Assembly (NCBI GenBank): GCA_903837255.1
Contig: CAILTZ010000219.1
Coordinates: 1 to 5,493 of the forward strand
Reading direction: 5' to 3'
Length of the DNA: 5,493 nucleotides
DNA from: an uncultured Pirellula sp.
GTDB taxonomy: Bacteria > Planctomycetota > Planctomycetia > Pirellulales > Pirellulaceae
A program made the translations under genes and the position numbers. Position 1 is the stretch's first letter. Every line of letters begins with the position of its first letter. The notes under the pieces were generated by a model that ran no database searches, was not told the DNA's origin, and saw only the letters and a list, made by a program, of their open reading frames with translations. Shown here piece after piece: positions 1 through 5,493 of the stretch.

Positions 1-1166
1 ACGTCGAGCGTGTCGCTGATACCACCCCGGAGAGGCTCTAGCTTGTCAAACTCTGGCATCTCATTGAACTTGCCTTCGTAGAACTCATAGCGTATCCCTG
101 TCTTGGTCGTCTCGGCTTGGACTGACTCCAGACTCGCGATGGGTTCCAAGGGCCAATCGACCTGCAGGGTTTCATCCCCTCGGTCGATGGTGAGTTTCAG
201 CGCATCGCTTTTGGGCAAGTGCGTTTCGAGCATCAGTTCCCAATCGAGCCAATTTCGAATCGGCTGGCCATGGATCGCTCGAATCGTATCTCCGAGCTGC
301 ACGGATTCGGCGGGTAGGGGCTCGGCGGATTGGGGCGCGGCTGCTTGCGTTGCCTTGGAACTTGCCACCGAGAGGACCTTGAGCTCTTTGGCAAGCGGGT
401 CGAATTTCAGCCGTGTGGTTTTCCCGTGCGTCCACTCCGGTTCGAGCATTCGTTCGGCAAGACGGATCGCACGATCGATAGGGATAGCAAACCCGATATT
501 TTGTTCCCCTTCGATCACCGCCGAAACGATCCCGATGATTTCGCCATCCATGTTCACCAAAGGCCCCCCTGAGTTTCCTTTGTTGCTAGCCGCGTCGAAT
601 TGGATCAGCCTGTCGCGTCGATCGTTGACATAGTTGGACATGACCATCGCGTTCGGGCCCCCTTCGAGGACATCTTTGGCGCTGACGATCCCTGCGGTAA
701 AGACCAATCCTCGGCCGCCTGGGTTCCCGGCTACGACGATCGGCTCTCCGTTGATGACCTCGGCGCTGCGTCCAATCCGAATCGCGGGCAGTGGGGTTGC
801 AACATCCAGCAGTTTGACAATGGCGATGTCGGATTCCGGGTAGCGCGAGACGACCTCGAAGCGAGCCCGTTTGGAGTCGCTCATGAGTACGAAACCTTGG
901 GGCTCGGGCAGCACGTGGTTGTTGGTCAGGACGTAGCCCGACGGATGGATGATCGATCCGCTGCCCGAGGAGATTTGGTTGTTGCCGATCGGAGTAAAGA
1001 GCCCCACGACGGCGGGCTCAATCTGGCGAATCACTTTCACCAGCGGAGTCATCCGCGGAGAGTTTTCCGGCAGCGAATCCTGGGTATAGCCCCACGGAAT
1101 AAACCCGGCCACGAGCCACAGCCAATGAACGATCGCCACGAGTCTTTTTGGTAGTTTTTGCATCAT
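1..1166 (-). CDS. Exported HtrA/Deg-like trypsin-type serine protease with PDZ-like region (C-terminus cut by window edge)
   Basis: Probably cleaves misfolded or regulatory proteins outside the cytoplasmic membrane. The reverse strand reads open from ATG at 1166 to the left edge, about 388 codons. An in-frame TAG lies just upstream (1170-1172), so the start must be one of the tandem ATGs at 1166 and 1163; no good Shine-Dalgarno precedes them. Residues 1-29 look like a signal peptide: basic KLPKR, then a hydrophobic stretch ending near GYTQ. The trypsin fold spans about 45-235, with His84 in TNNHV, Asp113 in ESDIAIVKL and Ser199 in GNSGGPL, at spacings normal for the HtrA/DegP family. Residues about 260-350 contain LGDTIRAIHGQPI, which fits a PDZ-like domain. 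From about 356, GIRYEFYEGKFNEMPEFDKL resembles the opening of PA14-like modules, but the rest lies off the window. The gene is divergent from the pseudouridine synthase gene. The protease call is firm; substrate and full architecture are unknown. Confidence 0.92.
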   Translation of the reverse strand, partial: MMQKLPKRLVAIVHWLWLVAGFIPWGYTQDSLPENSPRMTPLVKVIRQIEPAVVGLFTPIGNNQISSGSGSIIHPSGYVLTNNHVLPEPQGFVLMSDSKRARFEVVSRYPESDIAIVKLLDVATPLPAIRIGRSAEVINGEPIVVAGNPGGRGLVFTAGIVSAKDVLEGGPNAMVMSNYVNDRRDRLIQFDAASNKGNSGGPLVNMDGEIIGIVSAVIEGEQNIGFAIPIDRAIRLAERMLEPEWTHGKTTRLKFDPLAKELKVLSVASSKATQAAAPQSAEPLPAESVQLGDTIRAIHGQPIRNWLDWELMLETHLPKSDALKLTIDRGDETLQVDWPLEPIASLESVQAETTKTGIRYEFYEGKFNEMPEFDKLEPLRGGISDTLD

Positions 1167-1268
1167 AGGCTAACAGGCTACAATGCCCGCAGGGGTTTGG
1201 CAATCTAGCCGACTCGAGCCGGTAGGATTTTCCCTCAAAACGACTGATCAAAACGCTTGGGACGAGCT
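1167..1268. other. Divergent intergenic region between the protease and pseudouridine synthase genes
   Basis: This stretch of about 100 bp must hold the promoters for both the leftward protease gene and the rightward rluA-type/eboE unit, because the genes diverge here. I could not find a convincing sigma-70 -35/-10 pair at 16-18 bp spacing on either strand. The most visible element is the near-palindrome at 1209-1222. An in-frame TGA at 1245-1247 limits how far upstream the pseudouridine synthase can start. Confidence 0.6.
1209..1222. repeat. 14-bp near-palindrome centred on CTCGAG
   Basis: The sequence CCGACTCGAGCCGG is self-complementary except for one base pair (A1212 against C1219). It lies about midway in the divergent intergenic region, where an operator could affect both genes. 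No known regulator site is recognised. A chance palindrome in GC-rich DNA is a real alternative. Confidence 0.35.
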
Positions 1269-2267
1269 ATGCTGAAGGCTATGAGCATCGAAACCATCCA
1301 AGTCCCCAACAACATCCCGCCTCCGGCTCGCCAACTGGCCAACGTCCTGAAGAACTTGCTCGGCATTCCCATGAGCCATTGCCTGTGGCTCATCGAGAAC
1401 AATTGCGTGGCGGTCAATCAGCGTCCTTGCCGAAAAAGCCACTTGCAAGTCGAGCCTGGGGATCTGATCCAGGTCGACCGCATCCCGATGCCGATCGCTC
1501 AGCCGACGGCGCGCAAGAGTTCTGCGGCCCGCGGCTCGATCGAGTTTCTCTACGACGACGCCGATCTTTGCGTGGTCGTCAAACCGTCGAACCTGCTGAC
1601 GGTCCCCACGCAGTACCGCGAGGGACAAACGCTCGTCGGTCGGGTCGAGCGACGGCTCAAAGACCGGGCTCCGAAAGCCAAGATCTTTTGTGTCCACCGT
1701 CTGGATCGCGATGTCTCGGGCGTGTTGGTCATGGCCAAGAGTCTTGCGGTGGCCGAAAAGTTGCGGAATCAATTCGCTGCACGCAAACCCGATCGCCAGT
1801 ACATCGCGATCGTCGCCGAGAGAGTGGAGGACGACTCCGGGACGATTCAAAACTATCTGGCCACCGACGATAACCTGAATCGTTATGCGGTCGAGGATCC
1901 GGCCCAAGGCGAATTGGCGATCACCCATTATCGAGTTCGCCAGCGATGGCAGGACTCGACGCTCGTCGAAGTTCGGCTCGAGACCGGTCGCCGCAATCAG
2001 ATCCGAGTCCATCTGGCCGACCTAGGGCATCCGATTCTCGGGGACCCTCGCTACCGACGGGACCTTGCCACCCACCGCGCGTGGCCTTATCGCCGCATTG
2101 CCCTACACGCAGAAAGCCTCGGGTTTATGCATCCGACAAGTGGCGAGGCGATGCGATTCGTGGCCGAGTGGCCGCAGGAGTTTCGGGACTTCCAGCGCAG
2201 CGTCTCGAAGCATCGGCAGGGCTCAGCCGGCAGGAGCAAAGAGGATCGAGAGGACACACAGGAGTAA
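1269..2267 (+). CDS. RluA/RluD-family 23S rRNA-type pseudouridine synthase with N-terminal S4 domain
   Basis: A cytoplasmic enzyme that isomerises uridine to pseudouridine in structured RNA, most often large-subunit rRNA in this family. Counting from ATG 1269 it has 332 residues, close to E. coli RluC and RluD. An S4 RNA-binding domain covers about 20-70 (VLKNLLGI through EPGDLIQV). The catalytic domain covers about 85-300. It carries VHRLDRDVSGVLVMAK with catalytic Asp146, and the family motif ETGRRNQIRVHL (238-249) followed by GHPILGDPRY. The tail after about 310 is short, charged and probably disordered. The start is uncertain. TTG 1257 is in frame, but ATG 1269 is preceded by the purine-rich GGGACGAG and is preferred; ATG 1281 would still keep the S4 domain. 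The gene sits 3 bp ahead of eboE, so the two are probably co-transcribed. Whether it matches RluC, RluD or another specificity cannot be told from motifs alone. Confidence 0.94.
   Translation: MLKAMSIETIQVPNNIPPPARQLANVLKNLLGIPMSHCLWLIENNCVAVNQRPCRKSHLQVEPGDLIQVDRIPMPIAQPTARKSSAARGSIEFLYDDADLCVVVKPSNLLTVPTQYREGQTLVGRVERRLKDRAPKAKIFCVHRLDRDVSGVLVMAKSLAVAEKLRNQFAARKPDRQYIAIVAERVEDDSGTIQNYLATDDNLNRYAVEDPAQGELAITHYRVRQRWQDSTLVEVRLETGRRNQIRVHLADLGHPILGDPRYRRDLATHRAWPYRRIALHAESLGFMHPTSGEAMRFVAEWPQEFRDFQRSVSKHRQGSAGRSKEDREDTQE
2260..2264 (+). promoter_or_regulatory. Shine-Dalgarno site for eboE
   Basis: AGGAG ends 6 bases before the ATG at 2271 and abuts the TAA stop (2265-2267) of the upstream gene. 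It is the only strong Shine-Dalgarno site in the window. It fixes the eboE start and suggests that ribosomes finishing the upstream gene could re-initiate here. Confidence 0.75.
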
Positions 2268-2270
2268 CTC

Positions 2271-3524
2271 ATGGGTTTGACTCGCAGCGGATCGCTGCTG
2301 GGCTATTGCACCAACGTCCATGCCGGGACCAACATCGAATCGATTCTTGCGAATCTTCGCAAATGCGCCTTGCCGGTTCGACAGCGCCTCGAACAAGATC
2401 AGCTTGGAGTCGGCCTGTGGTTCTCCGAGTCGGCGGCCAAGGAAGTGCTTCAGGGGGATCGCTTGGAACGCTTTGGCGAGGAACTACAGCAGATGGGATT
2501 GCTGGCCTACACCATCAACGGCTTCCCACAGGAGGACTTTCATCAAAAGGTCGTCAAGCACCGAGTCTATCAACCGGCTTGGTGGGAGCGTTCTCGTCTG
2601 GATTACACGCGGGATTTGGTCCGGATCCTCGATCGGCTCTTGCCCGTGGGGATGTCGGGTTCGATCTCGACGCTCCCGATCGGTTGGGGTTTTACAGGTT
2701 CTGGCGCCAATGGGATCGATGCCGATGGGAACGATGCCGATGGGCAGCAGGCAAGACTCGGCCGAGCCGCCGCGCATCTACTGGAGCTTGCGGGCGAGCT
2801 CGATCAGCTTTATCAACAGACCGGGCGACGGATTCGAATCGCCCTGGAGCCCGAACCGGGCTGCGTCTTTACCGACAACGCCTCCCTGCGTTCATTCTAC
2901 GAGCGGTTCTGGACCCCACCGGCAGTGAGTCTTGCCAAGGCCGCCCTGGCCAGAGAGTACCTGACCATATGCCACGACATCTGCCATGCGGCCGTGATGG
3001 GCGAGGACCAGCATCAGGAAGTGGTCCGTTCGAGCTCGCTTGGGATCCGCGTGGGCAAGGTGCAGGTCTCCTCGGCGATTCGGGTTCCATGGAGCCAATT
3101 GGGTCCGGACCAACAGCAACAAGCCTTGATGCAACTGTCGCAATTCGCCGAAGACCGTTACTTGCATCAAACGATGGTGGTGGACAAGGACGGCAGGAGT
3201 CGATTGTTCGAAGACTTGCCAGAGCTCCTCGGTAGCATCATGGGCCCAGAAGGAGCGTTTGGGGGTGCATCGGTCCAAGACCGCGAGTGGCGCATTCACT
3301 TTCATGTGCCGATTTATGTTCCGAATTGGGGGTGTATCGAGTCGACGCAATCGGAGATCACGGCATGGTTGAATCTGGTGAAAAATCGCCCAGAGCTATT
3401 TTTGCCTGACCTCGCCTACGAGGTAGAGACCTATGCTTGGGGCGTCCTGCCGACGGAGCTTCGTCGGGCGTCGCTCGATGAGGGGATTGCGCAAGAGATA
3501 GCTTGGTTGCAATCGCAGCTTTAG
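2271..3524 (+). CDS. eboE: EboE-family TIM-barrel protein (metabolite traffic protein EboE)
   Basis: The 417-residue protein matches the EboE family as I recall it. It has GYCTNVHAGTN near the N-terminus (11-21), TINGFPQEDFH, GSISTLPIG, ALEPEPG (191-197), CHDICH (234-239), IRVGKVQVSSAIR, FAEDRYLHQ, IHFHVPIY (342-349) and VETYAWGVLP near the end. The family has a xylose-isomerase-like TIM-barrel fold. Glu193, Asp236, His239, His343, His345 and Glu386 are candidate metal or active-site residues, inferred from strand-end position and conservation. The ebo cluster has been linked to export or maturation of natural products such as scytonemin in cyanobacteria; the biochemical role of EboE itself is not established. 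The ATG is fixed by AGGAG 6 bases upstream. The gene follows the pseudouridine synthase gene by 3 bp, and its stop overlaps that of glgX. No other ebo gene adjoins it. An acidic loop at residues 148-158 carries a 15-bp tandem duplication. Confidence 0.9.
   Translation: MGLTRSGSLLGYCTNVHAGTNIESILANLRKCALPVRQRLEQDQLGVGLWFSESAAKEVLQGDRLERFGEELQQMGLLAYTINGFPQEDFHQKVVKHRVYQPAWWERSRLDYTRDLVRILDRLLPVGMSGSISTLPIGWGFTGSGANGIDADGNDADGQQARLGRAAAHLLELAGELDQLYQQTGRRIRIALEPEPGCVFTDNASLRSFYERFWTPPAVSLAKAALAREYLTICHDICHAAVMGEDQHQEVVRSSSLGIRVGKVQVSSAIRVPWSQLGPDQQQQALMQLSQFAEDRYLHQTMVVDKDGRSRLFEDLPELLGSIMGPEGAFGGASVQDREWRIHFHVPIYVPNWGCIESTQSEITAWLNLVKNRPELFLPDLAYEVETYAWGVLPTELRRASLDEGIAQEIAWLQSQL
2712..2741 (+). 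repeat. 15-bp in-frame tandem duplication inside eboE
   Basis: Two adjacent 15-bp units, GGGATCGATGCCGAT and GGGAACGATGCCGAT, differ at one base. They are followed by GGG, the start of a would-be third copy. In frame they encode GIDAD and GNDAD (residues 148-157). The insert lies in a loop after the conserved STLPIG strand, so it probably lengthens an acidic surface loop without disturbing the barrel. Confidence 0.85.
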
Positions 3525-5493
3525 CGTGTCTCGATCCAGACCATCATCGATCGTTGGATGACTCGCGCGGTGCGATTGTTCGGAAGTTTTGGCGGATCGC
3601 CTGCGGAGTGAAGCAAGTCTGGGGATACCAAGTCCGGGAACACATCGTTGGGCGATTTTTTGGAGGTGTCCAAAAAGAGTCTCCAGTGCATCGAGTGAGC
3701 CTCTTTGGGGAATACAAACGGGATGGTTCCTCGCGAGGCATTCAACAGGATCATCAGATCGCCGAGTTGATCGCCTGCATTCTCGTTCGAGGTTGTTTCT
3801 AAAGGGCAGCCTAGCCAGCATATAAGTCCGCCGTCATGCTTGCTCCAGTCCATGGCCGATCCGCGAGGATCGTACCAAGACACATCCGGGATGGCTCGGC
3901 CATCGACTGGTTTGCCCGTAAAGAACTTCGACCGTTTTAGTGCCGGATGAACGCGTCGTAGTGCGATGAGTGCTCGTGTGAATCGCAAGAGATCTTGGTC
4001 GACACTGTCTTGGTCGACACCGTCTTGGTTCCAGTGCAACCATGAGGTCACGTTGTCTTGGCAGTAGGCGTTGTTGTTTCCGATTTGGGTACGGCGGACT
4101 TCGTCCCCCATCAAGAGCATCGGCACACCTTGGCTCAGCAGCAGCGTCGAGAGGAGGTTTCTGAGTTGTTTGGATCTTTTTCGCTCGACGGATTTGCTCG
4201 ACGAGGGGCCTTCGGTGCCGTGGTTTTCGCTGTAGTTGTTGCTTTCGCCGTCCCGATTGTTTTCGCCGTTGGCTTCGTTGTGTTTGTTTTCGTAGCTGAC
4301 AAGATCGTTCAGGGTAAATCCATCGTGGCTGGTGATAAAGTTGATGCTTGACCAAGGAGCTCTTCCGGAGGCTTCGTAGAGGTCCGAGGAGCCGCAGAGT
4401 CGGGTGGCAAGCGAACCGAGGTCAGCACCTTCTCCGCGCCAGAATCTACGGACATCGTCTCGATAGCGTCCGTTCCATTCGCTCCATCGTTTTCCTCCGA
4501 ACGAGCCGACTTGATAAGCCCCTGCGGCATCCCATGCTTCGGCGATGAGTTTTGTATCGGCCAGCATTGGATCTTCGGTGATCAATTCGATCAAAGGTGC
4601 GTTGGCCATAAGGTTCCCGGAGCGATCTCGAGAAAGGATGCTTGCAAGATCGAATCGAAAACCATCGATATGATAGTTGTGGACCCAATGCCGCAGGCAG
4701 TGGAGGATCCATTCACGGCAGATTGGATGGTTGCAATTGACGGTATTTCCGCAGCCGCTGTAGTTGCTGTAGTGGGCGCCCTGGGAGTTGACGATGTAGT
4801 AAACCGAATTCTCCAATCCCTTCATGGCCAGGATTGGTCCACGTTCGTTGCCTTCGGCGGTGTGATTGAAAACCACATCCAGGATGACTTCGATACCGGC
4901 TCGGTGCAGCTCTCGCACCAGGGTTTTGAATTCCTGAGCTTGTGCACCGGGCTCTTTGCCGTGCGCATAGCCGCGATGGGGTGCAAAAAATGCCATCGGA
5001 TCGTAACCCCAGTAGTTGGGATGTTTCAGAGCCTGGCCGTGAAAGTCCAAGATGGGGAATTCATGAACCGGCATGAGCTCGACGGCCGTGACACCGAGCG
5101 CTTGGAGATAGGGGATCTTTTCGATCACACCCAGATAGGTCCCAGGTTTCGAGACACCGCTTGAGGGGTGTTTGGTGAACCCGGCAACGTGCATCTCGTA
5201 GAGGATCGTGTCCTGCCAGGGGAGTTTTAGGTGTCGGTCGGACTGCCAATCAAACGAGTGGTCGATGACGACGCATTTTGGAGGGCGGATCACCCCGTCG
5301 CTCGATGCTTGAAAGTCCCCAGCCAAGGCGGCGCAGTAAGGGTCGATCAGTCGCGCTTTTTTGTCGAACCAAGCGCCCAATTCGGGGCGATAGGGCCCGT
5401 CGGCTTGGAAGTGGTACAGTTGGCCGGCTTGTAAGCCCGGCACAAACTTGGTCCAAACCTCTCCGATTTTGTCGGTGCGCGGATCGAGTTCGA
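3521..5493 (-). CDS. glgX: Glycogen debranching enzyme GlgX (GH13 isoamylase type; N-terminus cut by window edge)
   Basis: Hydrolyses alpha-1,6 branch linkages in glycogen, acting on short limit-dextrin branches left by glycogen phosphorylase, in the cytoplasm. The reverse strand reads open from the right edge to TAA at 3523-3521, giving 656 residues. The GTG at 5443 is internal, because the frame continues upstream with ELDPRTDKIGEVWTKFVPGL, typical of the CBM48-like N-terminal domain. Roughly 30-60 residues are probably missing. Visible GH13 motifs, numbered from the first full codon, are DVVFNHTAEG (region I), GFRFDLAS with nucleophile Asp281, LIAEAWD with general acid Glu318, and TSHDGF with Asp390. 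The GlgX-type stretch NEANGENNRDG and GVPMLLMGDE are intact. All catalytic residues are present, so the enzyme should be active. A 15-bp duplication lengthens the loop before LLRFTRALIALRR. No other glycogen gene is in the window. TreX-like isoamylase specificity is the main alternative. Confidence 0.95.
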   Translation of the reverse strand, partial: ELDPRTDKIGEVWTKFVPGLQAGQLYHFQADGPYRPELGAWFDKKARLIDPYCAALAGDFQASSDGVIRPPKCVVIDHSFDWQSDRHLKLPWQDTILYEMHVAGFTKHPSSGVSKPGTYLGVIEKIPYLQALGVTAVELMPVHEFPILDFHGQALKHPNYWGYDPMAFFAPHRGYAHGKEPGAQAQEFKTLVRELHRAGIEVILDVVFNHTAEGNERGPILAMKGLENSVYYIVNSQGAHYSNYSGCGNTVNCNHPICREWILHCLRHWVHNYHIDGFRFDLASILSRDRSGNLMANAPLIELITEDPMLADTKLIAEAWDAAGAYQVGSFGGKRWSEWNGRYRDDVRRFWRGEGADLGSLATRLCGSSDLYEASGRAPWSSINFITSHDGFTLNDLVSYENKHNEANGENNRDGESNNYSENHGTEGPSSSKSVERKRSKQLRNLLSTLLLSQGVPMLLMGDEVRRTQIGNNNAYCQDNVTSWLHWNQDGVDQDSVDQDLLRFTRALIALRRVHPALKRSKFFTGKPVDGRAIPDVSWYDPRGSAMDWSKHDGGLICWLGCPLETTSNENAGDQLGDLMILLNASRGTIPFVFPKEAHSMHWRLFLDTSKKSPNDVFPDLVSPDLLHSAGDPPKLPNNRTARVIQRSMMVWIETR
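3995..4024 (-). repeat. 15-bp in-frame tandem duplication inside glgX
   Basis: Two adjacent units, TTGGTCGACACTGTC and TTGGTCGACACCGTC on the plus strand, differ at one base. A partial third match (TTGGTTCCAGTG) follows. On the coding strand they encode DSVDQ and DGVDQ, so the protein reads NQDGVDQDSVDQDLL. The family usually has only a short acidic linker between the WL-W motif and the following helix, so this is about five residues of added loop. Confidence 0.85.

Noticed and set aside
600..1154. A 184-codon plus-strand open frame antisense to the protease gene
   Set aside because: The minus strand encodes the complete His/Asp/Ser triad and a signal peptide. The plus-strand product has no recognisable features.
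1248..2012. A 254-codon minus-strand open frame antisense to the pseudouridine synthase gene
   Set aside because: The opposite strand encodes intact catalytic motifs. The antisense product has no family features and mirrors the real gene's codon pattern.
1946..3235. A 429-codon open frame on the plus strand spanning the end of the pseudouridine synthase gene and most of eboE
   Set aside because: It is out of frame with two strongly supported genes. Its product is rich in Arg, Ser, Gly and Pro with no recognisable motif, as expected of a shadow frame in GC-rich DNA.
3525..3640. Possible terminator just beyond the eboE stop
   Set aside because: I found no stable GC-rich stem followed by a T-run on either strand; the bases are glgX coding sequence.
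3729..3738. Perfect 10-bp palindrome CCTCGCGAGG
   Set aside because: It lies inside the glgX coding region, is explained by codons, and has no flanking U-tract or promoter context that would suggest an operator or terminator.
4195..4290. T- and G-rich low-complexity-looking stretch on the plus strand
   Set aside because: On the minus strand it encodes the conserved Asn/Glu/Gly-rich GlgX segment (NEANGENNRDG and onward), so the skew comes from amino acid content, not a repeat or regulatory element.
4511..5164. A 217-codon plus-strand open frame antisense to glgX
   Set aside because: It covers the most conserved GH13 motifs of glgX on the other strand, has no start context, and shows no recognisable domain.
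5441..5443. GTG at 5443 as the glgX start codon
   Set aside because: The frame stays open to the window edge and the upstream residues match the family's N-terminal domain, so this is an internal valine.

Overview
The window carries four protein-coding genes packed almost end to end: two cut by the window edges and two complete. No RNA gene, CRISPR array, insertion sequence or attachment site was seen. The sequence is moderately GC-rich, with weak or absent Shine-Dalgarno sites at two of the three visible starts. The left-edge protease joins a trypsin domain to what looks like the start of a PA14-like module. These traits, together with a free-standing eboE, suggest a Planctomycete-like bacterium (Pirellulales type). 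That placement is an inference from style and family content, not from a marker gene.

Layout: (1) positions 1-1166, minus strand: an exported HtrA/Deg-type serine protease with an intact His/Asp/Ser triad and a PDZ-like region; its C-terminus runs off the left edge. (2) About 100 bp of divergent intergenic DNA holding a 14-bp near-palindrome. (3) 1269-2267, plus strand: an RluA/RluD-family pseudouridine synthase with an S4 domain. (4) 2271-3524, plus strand, only 3 bp downstream: an EboE-family TIM-barrel protein with a clear Shine-Dalgarno site lying against the upstream stop codon. (5) 3521-5493, minus strand: the glycogen debranching enzyme GlgX, whose N-terminus is beyond the right edge. 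Its stop codon overlaps that of eboE.

The pseudouridine synthase gene and eboE form a closed two-gene transcription unit, bounded by a divergent gene on the left and a convergent gene on the right. This matters because eboE is usually found in a multi-gene ebo cluster with a UbiA-type prenyltransferase and other partners, and none of these is adjacent here. No shared pathway joins the four genes: they cover envelope proteolysis, RNA modification, possible metabolite traffic and glycogen breakdown.

The window is mostly ordinary core and accessory metabolism. The points most worth a second look are the orphan eboE, the independent in-frame 15-bp tandem duplications in eboE and glgX, the protease's extra C-terminal module, and the uneven distribution of CGATCG. 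I found no convincing undescribed system.
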